Origin: Parashewanella sp049608225
GTDB taxonomy: Bacteria > Pseudomonadota > Gammaproteobacteria > Enterobacterales > Shewanellaceae
Direction: 5' to 3'
Length of the DNA: 64,000 nucleotides
NCBI GenBank assembly: GCA_049608225.1
Contig: JBMYXI010000001.1
Span: forward strand, 62,001-126,000
A model generated the notes under the pieces. It did not search any database. It saw nothing but the letters and a program-made list of their open reading frames with translations, and had not been told where the DNA came from. This document shows positions 45,021 through 53,829 of this stretch, in pieces; position 1 is the stretch's first letter; each line of letters opens with the position of its first letter. The position numbers and the translations under genes are program-made.

Positions 45021-46226
45021 CTAATTCAATGAGTAGTTAAACTTACATTCATTGATAAACTTAGGCTTCATAGATGCCAGTATACAATGCGTACTCGCCT
45101 TTCCAATTAGATAAACAACTTCGATGACAAATTGCTTTGACTCCGTAGCATACACTCTAAAGATTGCTGGGCTGCAAGCTCTAGCACTTCTAGACTCTTC
45201 CTTTTGACGAGAGTCAATCACAAAAGTAGATGTCGATTTTGCAAGAATTAAAAAATCATGGTTTGACTTTAGGTGTTCATTTACTTTGCTAAATAATTGC
45301 ATTGGCTCTACAGGCGCAGACAAATCTTGCCCACTGAGTATCTCATCTTTATTTACAGTACGAATCTTCGTAAAACGTAGCTGATGTTGGCTAATATATC
45401 GACCTGTTAACCTTTCTAGTTCAGAGTGAGCACCAAAAAGCTGAAATGCCTCTTTTCTCCAGTTTTCGGTTAATAAATTTTCAATTGTTTCTGTTTGGTG
45501 TTGAGATAAGTGAGCCGAAATGGCGCTTTCAATACCATCAAGATCATCGATTACTCCTGCCGAAAAGGACTCCGTTTTTGTTCCTGATGCAACTGTTATC
45601 GTAACGGCTGCCCTCCCTTCTGTAGCTAGTTTCCTTAATGTAAAATGATTTAAACTCCTGTCAAAAACGCTAGCCAATCGAGTTTCAAGCTTCAAGAGTT
45701 CATTGTCTTCTAACTTACTGTATTGTTTAACCAAGCTGGATAATAATACTTGTGGGATTTCGCATTGAGAATAATCAACTCTTTTGGGAGCGACTTCTGA
45801 AAACAGTAATTTAAAATGAAAAAAATGCGGCTTAAATAAAAGAACAAGTAATCCTACATCTCCTGTTTTGGGATCCATGCTTATTACCAACTCGTGCTGG
45901 AATTTATCCTTCAATGTCGAACGAAGCTCTATAAATTCAAACATTCGGCTAACATTTCTTCGCTCAGCATCAAAAATCAACAACAGTTTACCAATAACTT
46001 GTTGATAGTTAATATCAAACTTAGAAATAAATTCATCGTTAAAGTAACTTGATGAGATAAATAATTGTTCGATTTTTGTTGCATCAGCGCCAGCAACCAT
46101 TGCAGAAGTGAACTCATTATCTTTTTGAGCTAAGCGTTCCTGCTCTATACTCTCTGCAGTAACTCTTGCATCAAATTCAGGTAATCGTACTAGCGGAGTT
46201 CGAACGCTTAATGCCATTGTTGCCAT
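45021..46226 (-). CDS. Orphan protein, effector-like N terminus
   Basis: Not recognised. Protein of 401 aa (398 if ATG 46217 is used) with a polar, Ala/Arg-containing N terminus (MALSVRTPLVRLPEFDAR) and no signal peptide. The body is mixed alpha/beta with long helices (EQERLAQKDNEFTSAM, KLEDNELLKLETRLASVFDR) and a C-terminal beta-rich part (FVIEVVYLIGKASTHCILA). The N terminus resembles other orphans here. It lies between comM (converging) and the acyltransferases (diverging) with no operon partners. Confidence 0.6.
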   Translation of the reverse strand: MATMALSVRTPLVRLPEFDARVTAESIEQERLAQKDNEFTSAMVAGADATKIEQLFISSSYFNDEFISKFDINYQQVIGKLLLIFDAERRNVSRMFEFIELRSTLKDKFQHELVISMDPKTGDVGLLVLLFKPHFFHFKLLFSEVAPKRVDYSQCEIPQVLLSSLVKQYSKLEDNELLKLETRLASVFDRSLNHFTLRKLATEGRAAVTITVASGTKTESFSAGVIDDLDGIESAISAHLSQHQTETIENLLTENWRKEAFQLFGAHSELERLTGRYISQHQLRFTKIRTVNKDEILSGQDLSAPVEPMQLFSKVNEHLKSNHDFLILAKSTSTFVIDSRQKEESRSARACSPAIFRVYATESKQFVIEVVYLIGKASTHCILASMKPKFINECKFNYSLN

Positions 46227-46431
46227 TGCCTAAGGATTAAATCTGCCTAACTTAATAAGTACAACAAAAAAAATGCAATCTCAAAACTAATTACTATTTC
46301 GTCAGCTTTGTTACAAATGTTAACTGCATAATCGATTCAATTTATAAAGGTCCTCGGCTACATTTTGATTTTGCTGTTCTCGCCCCTTCTAGGTAAAATG
46401 GTGCCTTTACCTTCAACATAGAGCGATTTTT

Positions 46432-47322
46432 GTGTCATTGATTAAAGGTGTTCTCGCCTTCAGCTGCTACGTCATCAATACTTTTTTTTGGATGGTGCCA
46501 ATATTATCCTTTGGCGTATTGAAACTTGTGCCGATTAGAGCCTGCATTAAGCTTAGTAATTATGTATTAGATTACAGCGCCACAGGTTGGATTTCTGTAA
46601 ATACGTTTATTGAAAAAATATTCCACCCTGTTCAGGTTCACATTAGTGGTAGCAATGATTTTTCAAAAAACGATTGGTACATGGTGTTAGCGAATCATCA
46701 ATCCTGGGTTGATATTTTAGTACTACAACGCGTGTTCAATCGTAACATTCCTTTTCTCAAATTTTTCCTAAAGAAAGAACTGCTTTATGTGCCTGTACTC
46801 GGTCTCGCTTGGTGGGCACTGGATTTCCCTTTTATGCGCCGCTACACCACAGGGCAACTGCGCAAGAATCCAAAATTAAAAGGTAAAGATATCGAGATCA
46901 CTCGCAAGGCCTGTGAAAAGTTTAAACACAAGCCTGTAAGCATTATGAATTTCGTCGAAGGAACTCGTTACACTAAGGAAAAACATCAACAGCAGAATTC
47001 GCCTTTTGAACACTTACTGCGACCAAAGGCTGGCGGCTTAGCATTCGCCTTGAGTAGTATGGATGAGTGCATAAATAAGTTGATTGATGTTACTGTTTAC
47101 TACCCTGAGGCAACGCCAAGCTTTTGGCATTACATCAGCGGTCAAGTAAAACAGGTTTATGTTCACATTGAACTTAGCGATATTACCAATGAAATGCGTG
47201 GTGATTACGCCAAAGATCGCGAATTTAAGAAACGTTTTCAACAAATACTCAATGAGCGTTGGATGCAAAAAGATCAAATCATATCAAGGCTAAAAGACCA
47301 ATCGAAGGAAGGAATGCAGTAA
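46432..47322 (+). CDS. 1-acyl-glycerol-phosphate-type acyltransferase (YihG-like), copy 1
   Basis: Protein of 296 aa in the PlsC/LPLAT superfamily, membrane-anchored at the N terminus. Catalytic block I is NHQSWVD (H-x4-D, about residue 82), followed by block II FPFMRR and block III NFVEGTRYT. YihG-type enzymes acylate lysophosphatidic acid or a related lipid. The start is GTG at 46432, with a poor ribosome site. It is followed within 3 bp by a paralogue. Confidence 0.88.
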   Translation: MSLIKGVLAFSCYVINTFFWMVPILSFGVLKLVPIRACIKLSNYVLDYSATGWISVNTFIEKIFHPVQVHISGSNDFSKNDWYMVLANHQSWVDILVLQRVFNRNIPFLKFFLKKELLYVPVLGLAWWALDFPFMRRYTTGQLRKNPKLKGKDIEITRKACEKFKHKPVSIMNFVEGTRYTKEKHQQQNSPFEHLLRPKAGGLAFALSSMDECINKLIDVTVYYPEATPSFWHYISGQVKQVYVHIELSDITNEMRGDYAKDREFKKRFQQILNERWMQKDQIISRLKDQSKEGMQ

Positions 47323-47324
47323 GT

Positions 47325-48233
47325 ATGTTAAGTTTTTTACCCGCCCCTATTTTGTACTTTTTAAGTGGCTTTTTACTTATTATCAATACCGCTTTTTGGT
47401 CGAGTATTTTGATTTTAGGTGGCGTTGTTAAGTTCGCATTACCTTTCCGATTTATACAAATTCCATTATCTAAACTACTGGACAAATGTATGTATGGTTG
47501 GGTATGTGGCAATGGTCTTATCCTTAAACTGACATCCAATATCGAATGGGATATCCAAGGGCTCGATGGGTTAGATAAGAATTCATGGTATCTAGTATTT
47601 TGTAATCATATTAGTGGGTTTGATATTGCAGCCCAAACTTATGTGTTACGTAACCATATCCCAATGTTGAAGTTCTTTTTAAAACGCGAATTACTCTTTG
47701 TGCCTTTTATGGGCTTAGGCTGCTGGGCGCTCAACATGCCGTTTATGAATCGTACCAGTCCACAAAAATTAAAAAAGAATCCAGCGTTGCGTGGTAAAGA
47801 TCTCGAAACCACTCGTCGCTCGTGCGAAAAGTTTAAATCATTACCCACAAGCATTATGAACTATGTTGAAGGCAGTCGCTTTACTGAGGTAAAACGCCAA
47901 AGACAAAATTCCCCCTATCAACATTTACTTAAACCCAAAAGCGGCGGTATTGCATTTGCCCTGTCTGCCATGGGCGAGCAATTTGATAAAGTTTTGAACA
48001 TGACTTTAGTGTATCCAGATGAAGAGCAAGAAGTGTTAAAGACAGCCCTGTCAGGCAAACTGAAAAAGGTTGTTGTACGTATTGAAGCCATGCCCGTTCC
48101 AAAAATAGATGCAAAAGAATACATGGATAACAACCAGTGCCGAGTAGAGTTTCAACGCTGGTTAAATGATATTTGGGCAAAGAAAGATGAGCAAATAGAA
48201 GATATTTTACAACAACACTCTAAAGACAAATGA
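47325..48233 (+). CDS. 1-acyl-glycerol-phosphate-type acyltransferase (YihG-like), copy 2
   Basis: Protein of 302 aa, paralogous to the preceding gene over its whole length: NHISGFD for block I, MPFMNR for block II and NYVEGSRFT for block III (GSR replaces GTR). Two N-terminal hydrophobic segments. The frame extends back to 47259, but the ATG at 47325 gives a hydrophobic start as in copy 1 and follows GGAAGGA by about 12 bp. The tandem pair is probably co-transcribed and may differ in acyl preference. Confidence 0.87.
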   Translation: MLSFLPAPILYFLSGFLLIINTAFWSSILILGGVVKFALPFRFIQIPLSKLLDKCMYGWVCGNGLILKLTSNIEWDIQGLDGLDKNSWYLVFCNHISGFDIAAQTYVLRNHIPMLKFFLKRELLFVPFMGLGCWALNMPFMNRTSPQKLKKNPALRGKDLETTRRSCEKFKSLPTSIMNYVEGSRFTEVKRQRQNSPYQHLLKPKSGGIAFALSAMGEQFDKVLNMTLVYPDEEQEVLKTALSGKLKKVVVRIEAMPVPKIDAKEYMDNNQCRVEFQRWLNDIWAKKDEQIEDILQQHSKDK

Positions 48234-48257
48234 TTAACCTGAATTCAGAGTAATCAT

Positions 48258-48295
48258 AGGGGGCGTCATTAGCTGAAAGCGCCCTCCTTAATTTC
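48258..48295 (+). terminator. Terminator-like hairpin after the acyltransferases
   Basis: AGGGGGCG pairs with CGCCCTCCT with one bulged base and a 14-nt loop. A short T/A tail follows. Placed 25 bp past the stop of copy 2. Confidence 0.5.
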
Positions 48296-48616
48296 AAACA
48301 ACAAATCGTTCACAGTGCCTAAAAAAGTACAGTTCAGAGCTAGAATACAGCCTTTGTCATAAAGCCTTAATAATTTGTTTTTATGCTGTAATATTCCTAA
48401 ATCGGAAAGAATTAAGCAATGATAACTGTGTTTTCAATTAAGTAGAGGAATAAAACTGTCAGATACTTGACGCTAGTAGCATGATTGTTAGAGAATTATC
48501 AAATGTGGCTGTCATTGTACTTAATCTAAGTACGTCAATGCGAAATATCGCAAAAATCATCCCTCTCTAGACTTAGAAAAAAAGCATTAGGGAATAATAA
48601 CGATAAAGGCGATTCG
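48296..48616. other. Intergenic region upstream of mshI
   Basis: AT-rich leader that must contain the msh promoter. GTACTTAATCTAAGTAC at 48518-48534 is a 6-bp inverted repeat. No convincing promoter pair, terminator or gene is seen. csrD, which sits here in several related genomes, is absent. Confidence 0.35.
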
Positions 48617-49516
48617 ATGGATAACATACTGAGAAAAATGACTTTTTGGCGTAAACAAAAATCAGTTTTCACCTTAGGTCTATATTTAACTCAGAGCTCT
48701 CTATGGCTGTACTGCCCTGAGACCAACGAACAAGCACCCATTTGTCGTGAAATCCCTGTTGATAACAACCAATGGAAAAGTGCATTTTCTATCGTGGCAG
48801 CAGATTACCCGAATGCCAGCATCCAACTTGTATTGGGGTTTGGTCGCTATCAACTTTTACAAATTGATAAACCCGCCGCCGACGAAGACACAATATCCCA
48901 AGTATTGTTAATGGCAGTGAAAGATCTTGTTACTTACCCCATTCACGAGATCCACTTGGATCACTTCGCCAGCCCACAGCCTAACAAAGTCAATGTCGTT
49001 GTGTGTGAACGCTCTAAGTTGCAATCATTAATTGTTGCAGCACAAGAGGCTGGCTTGTCATTCAACGGGATCAGCATTGAAGAATTAATGCTGACACATC
49101 TATATACGCAAGACGGTGCGATTGATGATTCTGCGCGGTTGATACTTTTCCAAAAAAATAACAGTGAACTACTGTTGGCAATCATTAAGTCTGGTGAACT
49201 ATTACTACAGAGAAGAGTACGTGGGTTCCATGCGCTTGATGCAATGACCCGTGAAGATATCGCCTATGGTGTTGCTGATAACTTAAGTATTGAGATCCAA
49301 CGCTCGATGGACTTTTATGAGAGCCAGCTGCGCCAAGCGCCAGTTAGCCAAATTCAAGTACTGGTCGAAAACATCGGAGAACCACTGGCACAAGCACTCG
49401 ATAATAATTTTGGTCAATCGGTTCAAGCTATGACTTCAACAAGCATGAACGAATTAATTGCTCAATTAGCACTAAAAGAGCATGAGTTGGAGGCCATGAA
49501 TGAAAAACAGGATTAA
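48617..49516 (+). CDS. mshI: MSHA pilus protein MshI (PilM-like)
   Basis: Protein of 299 aa with an actin-like PilM fold: VFTLGLYLTQSSLWLY at the start, ATPase-type core and IEIQRSMDFYESQL. In type IV pilus machines PilM is the cytoplasmic ring that links to PilN. First gene of the msh cluster. AAAGG lies 9 bp before the ATG; an ATG at codon 8 (48638) is possible. It overlaps the next gene by 17 bp. Confidence 0.88.
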   Translation: MDNILRKMTFWRKQKSVFTLGLYLTQSSLWLYCPETNEQAPICREIPVDNNQWKSAFSIVAADYPNASIQLVLGFGRYQLLQIDKPAADEDTISQVLLMAVKDLVTYPIHEIHLDHFASPQPNKVNVVVCERSKLQSLIVAAQEAGLSFNGISIEELMLTHLYTQDGAIDDSARLILFQKNNSELLLAIIKSGELLLQRRVRGFHALDAMTREDIAYGVADNLSIEIQRSMDFYESQLRQAPVSQIQVLVENIGEPLAQALDNNFGQSVQAMTSTSMNELIAQLALKEHELEAMNEKQD

Positions 49517-50207
49517 CCTTTATTCCGAGTCATTATTGCCACAAAAACTGCGTTTATCTTTTACTCGTTTGTTGACATTGTGCGTACTATTGGGCTTAGT
49601 ATTAGCTGCTAGCGCAGCCTACCTTAATCACCAGCTTGAGCAATTGAACCAATCTGTTGCTGTTGCCGAACAACTAAAAATAGCTAATCAATCACAAGTG
49701 GATCTATTTGAACAAGAGTTAGGTGCGCTAATGCCCTCACCCAAGTTAGTTGAACAAGTTGAATTACGGCAAAAGCAACTGAAAGTGAAGGATCAACTTA
49801 TCAGTAAACTCAGTGATCGTAACGATATCAGAAGTAAAAGCTACTTAGGCTTGCTGACGGATCTTGCAAAAAGTACCAATGGCGATATTTGGCTCACTCA
49901 GTTTTCTGAAAATGAAGATAAATTGTTATTAAAAGGCCGAACTCGTAATCCCGCTGCCGTACCTCACTGGATTGATAATTTACGCCATACTCAATCTTTC
50001 TCCGGTCGTTCATTCGGAGCCATTCGCTTATCAAGGGTAAAAGATAACACTGCATTACTTGAATTTGCGTTGAGTACCGATGCACTGCAACTCGAAGAAC
50101 CAGAAGTAGAAAAACCAACAACAACTTATAAACCTCCCATACAAATACCTGGAGTTCTGTTGCCTATGCCTCAATTACCCAACGATGAAACTAAGGGGCA
50201 GCAATGA
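49500..50207 (+). CDS. mshI2: MSHA biogenesis protein, PilN-like (MshI2)
   Basis: Protein of 235 aa: short cytoplasmic motif KNRINLYSESLLP (the PilN peptide that binds PilM), one membrane helix (LLTLCVLLGLVLAASAAYL), then coiled coil and a ferredoxin-like periplasmic domain with a Pro-rich tail. Inner-membrane alignment protein. GGAGG is 6 bp upstream of the ATG, inside the end of mshI. It overlaps mshJ by 4 bp. Confidence 0.88.
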   Translation: MKNRINLYSESLLPQKLRLSFTRLLTLCVLLGLVLAASAAYLNHQLEQLNQSVAVAEQLKIANQSQVDLFEQELGALMPSPKLVEQVELRQKQLKVKDQLISKLSDRNDIRSKSYLGLLTDLAKSTNGDIWLTQFSENEDKLLLKGRTRNPAAVPHWIDNLRHTQSFSGRSFGAIRLSRVKDNTALLEFALSTDALQLEEPEVEKPTTTYKPPIQIPGVLLPMPQLPNDETKGQQ

Positions 50208-50860
50208 AACAACAATTAATAACGTTAGCCGAAAAGTTTGAATCACTGAGTCGACGCGAACGAGTCTTAGTGACGTTAACATTAGTTGCGGCTATCTGCT
50301 TTGCCGCTTTTCAACCTATCGATTCAATGCTGAAGCAACAACGGTTAATCCAGCAACAATTAGCTGGGCTAATGTCAGAAAATGAAGCGGTACAAATGAT
50401 GATTTCGAATTATCAAAATCGTTTGCAATTAGACCCAAATGAAGATTATCGCAATCAATTACAATCATTAAAGGCACAACATCAACAGCTCGATGAGCAA
50501 TTAGGTGATCAAGTTGTCGACATGGTACCGCCAGAGTATATGCCAGCGTTGTTACAACAAATATTGACCAAAACCAAAGGCGTAAAGCTTACAGGTCTCT
50601 CTTCTATTGAACCAGAGCCGATGCTAAATGCAGATGATCCTGATTCAATTAACCTGTATCGTCATGGTTTAAAGTTGTCGATGACCGGCAGCTACTTTAG
50701 TTTTTTAACCTTTGTATCTGAAGTGGATAAGCTCCCCAATCGTTTGTATTGGAAACGATTAAATTACAAAGTTGACACTTACCCTAACGCAAAAATTGAA
50801 CTAGAGCTGTATACCTTAAGTTTAAACAAGGAGTTCCTCAGTGTCGCTAAACAGCAATAA
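50204..50860 (+). CDS. mshJ: MSHA biogenesis protein MshJ (PilO-like)
   Basis: Protein of 218 aa. A membrane helix (VLVTLTLVAAICFAAF) is followed by a Gln-rich coiled coil (LIQQQLAGLMSENEAVQMM) and a small periplasmic domain (FSFLTFVSEVDKLPNRLYW). It partners the PilN-like protein in the alignment complex. ATGA overlap with the upstream gene; mshK begins inside its 3' end. Confidence 0.9.
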   Translation: MKQQLITLAEKFESLSRRERVLVTLTLVAAICFAAFQPIDSMLKQQRLIQQQLAGLMSENEAVQMMISNYQNRLQLDPNEDYRNQLQSLKAQHQQLDEQLGDQVVDMVPPEYMPALLQQILTKTKGVKLTGLSSIEPEPMLNADDPDSINLYRHGLKLSMTGSYFSFLTFVSEVDKLPNRLYWKRLNYKVDTYPNAKIELELYTLSLNKEFLSVAKQQ

Positions 50861-51182
50861 ATACTTTATCTGGGTGCTCACAATTACTTGCACACTATTG
50901 CTCAGCGATATGGCTCACGCTGAACGTTTACAAGATCCAACCAAGCCAAATAACTACATTCGCCCAATGGCTTCGATTAGAGCCGTCACGGGTGAAGCAG
51001 TATTAAATAGCATTATCACTGGCACACCAACACTGGCAGTGATCAATCAACAAATAAAAACCATTGGCGACAGAGTGCAAGGCAGCAAAATAACAAAAAT
51101 AACATCTAACAGTGTTAGCTTAGCGGATGGACGAACTCTGGTTTTGTATCAGGGAGCTAACCTAGTGACAGGGAATAAATAA
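50841..51182 (+). CDS. mshK: MSHA biogenesis protein MshK (PilP-like)
   Basis: Protein of 113 aa with signal peptide (FIWVLTITCTLLLSDMAHA). The periplasmic part starts RLQDPTKPNNYIRP, like the secretin-docking PilP/GspC family, and ends LYQGANLVTGNK. The start is GTG at 50841 with a strong AAGGAG 7 bp upstream, inside mshJ. It bridges the inner-membrane complex to the secretin MshL. Confidence 0.88.
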   Translation: MSLNSNKYFIWVLTITCTLLLSDMAHAERLQDPTKPNNYIRPMASIRAVTGEAVLNSIITGTPTLAVINQQIKTIGDRVQGSKITKITSNSVSLADGRTLVLYQGANLVTGNK

Positions 51183-51183
51183 A

Positions 51184-52905
51184 ATGAAATTAAATCAATA
51201 TGTGGTCTTTTTTCTGTCCATCTCGTTAGTGGGTTGTCAGGTTAATACAGAGCTTCGCAAACATAAGCAACCAAGCATTGCCCAAGAACAATTGCAGCAA
51301 GCGATTGCCACTCATGCTCCTCAAGCATCATCTAAACTGCCGCCGGCATTACCTGCTGACGTACAGCAGGAAATACACTCAGACCTCTTGCAAACCGCCC
51401 AGCTGCCTGTTGCACAAGAGCGGCGTTTTGATGTTAACGCCAATGACGTAGATGCCAAGATTTTCTTTGCCAGCCTAATTCGTGGTACCCCCTTAAGCGT
51501 GGTGGTACACCCGAATGTCACTGGACAGATTTCCTTATCGTTGAAAGCGGTAACTCTTAATGAGGTACTGCAAGTTGTGCAAGATATTTACGGCTATGAG
51601 ATCAACCGTGAAGGTCGTATTTTACGCATTTATCCTGCTGGACTTCGCACTGAAACCTTCCCGATCAATTATCTGTTTATGCAGCGCCAAGGCACCTCGT
51701 TAACTTCGATTAATTCAGGGCGTATTTCAGATAATCAAAACGGTGGTGGTGGCGGTGGTAACCGTAATAGCAGCAGTCGAAGTGAACGAACAGGTAGCCC
51801 TCTTAGTGAAAATAGTGAAAGAAATTCTCAATCAAACTCACAGAGTAACAGTGGCAACGGCACCTTCATTCGCTCTAGCAATGAAAACGACTTCTGGAAA
51901 GACTTAAAAGAAACCCTTACTGCTTTGATTGGAGAAGAAGGTGACGGACGTCAAGTGGTGGTCACGCCACAAGCAGGACTCGCCACCATTCGCGCTTATC
52001 CAGATGAACTACGTCAAGTTAAAACCTTTTTGTCAAAAGCAGAAAATCACTTACAACGCCAAGTGATTTTAGAAACCAAGATCATAGAAGTGACTTTATC
52101 TGACGGTTACCAGCAAGGGATCCGCTGGGAAAACATTGTTGATAAAAACGGTACGAATGGTAGATCTACATCACGCTTTTCTACAGGGTTAGGTCAGCCA
52201 TTAACGGATGCGATATCAAAAACCTTAGGTGGCACAGGGGCTTTCGGTTTTACCTTTGCCGATAGGAAGAACAATAACTTCAGCGCTATGATAAACCTAT
52301 TAAAAACCCAAGGTGATGTCGATGTGCTTTCCAGCCCCAGAGTCACGGCATCTAATAACCAAAAAGCCGTCATCAAAGTCGGTAATGACGAATACTTTGT
52401 GACGAATGTTTCATCTACAGTCGTCAATAACGGCGGCAGTAACTCTGCTGTTACCCAGCCTAATGTTGAACTAACGCCGTTTTTCTCGGGCATCGCTTTG
52501 GATGTAATGCCACAAATTGACGATAATGGCGGCGTGCTCCTGCATGTTCATCCGTCGGTAATCAGTATTAATGAAGAAATAAAAAGCATTAACACGGGTG
52601 CTGAACAGCCCCTGCAATTACCATTAGCTCAAAGCGAGATCCGTGAATCAGATACGGTGATCAAAGCCAACTCAGGTCAAATTGTAGTGATTGGCGGCTT
52701 AATGAAATCAGAAAAAAGTGAGCAAGTCTCAAAAGTGCCATTGTTAGGCGACATTCCGTTCTTAGGTGAAGCCTTTACCAATCGCCGTAAAATGAACAAG
52801 AAAACCGAATTAATTATTTTACTTAAACCAACAGTGGTCGGTGAAGGCACATGGAAATCAGAGCTGGAACGTTCACAGCAATTATTAAATAAATGGTATC
52901 AATAG
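51184..52905 (+). CDS. mshL: MSHA secretin MshL
   Basis: Protein of 573 aa. Lipoprotein signal with lipobox LVGC (residues ~15-18), N-terminal N0/STN domain (VVVHPNVTGQISLSLKAVTLNEVLQ split in family), a Gly/Ser/Asn-rich linker (about 180-235), and the secretin core with SSPRVTASNNQKAVIKVG and the C-terminal VPLLGDIPFLGEAF. It forms the outer-membrane pore for the pilus. Confidence 0.95.
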   Translation: MKLNQYVVFFLSISLVGCQVNTELRKHKQPSIAQEQLQQAIATHAPQASSKLPPALPADVQQEIHSDLLQTAQLPVAQERRFDVNANDVDAKIFFASLIRGTPLSVVVHPNVTGQISLSLKAVTLNEVLQVVQDIYGYEINREGRILRIYPAGLRTETFPINYLFMQRQGTSLTSINSGRISDNQNGGGGGGNRNSSSRSERTGSPLSENSERNSQSNSQSNSGNGTFIRSSNENDFWKDLKETLTALIGEEGDGRQVVVTPQAGLATIRAYPDELRQVKTFLSKAENHLQRQVILETKIIEVTLSDGYQQGIRWENIVDKNGTNGRSTSRFSTGLGQPLTDAISKTLGGTGAFGFTFADRKNNNFSAMINLLKTQGDVDVLSSPRVTASNNQKAVIKVGNDEYFVTNVSSTVVNNGGSNSAVTQPNVELTPFFSGIALDVMPQIDDNGGVLLHVHPSVISINEEIKSINTGAEQPLQLPLAQSEIRESDTVIKANSGQIVVIGGLMKSEKSEQVSKVPLLGDIPFLGEAFTNRRKMNKKTELIILLKPTVVGEGTWKSELERSQQLLNKWYQ

Positions 52906-52911
52906 GCGTTT

Positions 52912-53829
52912 ATGTATCAACAGCACTTTGGCTTAACCGATTTACCTTTTTCACTGACACCCAATACCAGTTATTTCGTGCAGCTAGCGCCCCATGTTGA
53001 AGCGATGCAAGTGTTACAAACCGCACTGCAAATGGGCGAAGGTTTCATTAAGGTGACAGGGGAAGTTGGCAGCGGTAAAACGCTGTTGTGCCGAAAACTA
53101 CTCAATGAGTTACCTGAAAACTTTCAATGTGCTTATGTACCTAACCCTTATTTGACTCCAGCAGAATTGAACTGGGCGTTAGCGAATGAGTTGGCCATTG
53201 ATGTTGATGATAATACGAGCCAAATGCAACTGAGTAATTTGATCCAGCAGCGACTGTTTGAGCTTGCTATCCAAGGTAAAACCACGGTATTAGTACTCGA
53301 TGAAGCCCAAGCAATTCCTGACGATACTTTAGAAGCATTACGTTTATATACCAATCTGGAAACTGAACAACGCAAACTGCTGCACTTAGTTTTATTCGGT
53401 CAGCCCGAGCTTGATCAACGTCTTGCCACTAATAAATTTCGCCAATTACGCCAACGTATTAGTTTTAGCTACCAACTAAGATTGTTAACGGATGCCGAAG
53501 TGCATAATTACATCCAGCAACGACTACGTGTTGCCGGATTAACGGGTGCTAGCGCGGTAACTGAAGCCATGTCGTCTATCATCGCCAAAGCAGCTAGAGG
53601 CACGCCAAGGCTTATCAACGTATTAACCCATAAAGCGTTAATGGTGTGCTTTGGTGAAGGTGAATATCAACTGACACAAAACCATATAAAAGCCGCAGTA
53701 TTGGACACTGAAGATGCCGTTAAAGGACAATTTAGTCTAAACAAACCATTATTGTTCAGTTTATTAGCCATAACTGTCATCGCCCTCGCCCTTGTAGTTG
53801 CCAGTCATTTTTATGGGAGCATGCTATGA
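52912..53829 (+). CDS. mshM: MSHA biogenesis ATPase MshM (ExeA-like)
   Basis: Protein of 305 aa with AAA domain: start MYQQHFGLTDLPFSLTPNT, Walker A GEVGSGKTLL (about residue 47), Walker B VLVLDEAQ, and ARGTPRLINVL. C-terminal membrane helix (LFSLLAITVIALALVVASHF). It resembles ExeA/GspA proteins that help assemble secretins across peptidoglycan. Overlaps mshN by 4 bp. Confidence 0.93.
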   Translation: MYQQHFGLTDLPFSLTPNTSYFVQLAPHVEAMQVLQTALQMGEGFIKVTGEVGSGKTLLCRKLLNELPENFQCAYVPNPYLTPAELNWALANELAIDVDDNTSQMQLSNLIQQRLFELAIQGKTTVLVLDEAQAIPDDTLEALRLYTNLETEQRKLLHLVLFGQPELDQRLATNKFRQLRQRISFSYQLRLLTDAEVHNYIQQRLRVAGLTGASAVTEAMSSIIAKAARGTPRLINVLTHKALMVCFGEGEYQLTQNHIKAAVLDTEDAVKGQFSLNKPLLFSLLAITVIALALVVASHFYGSML

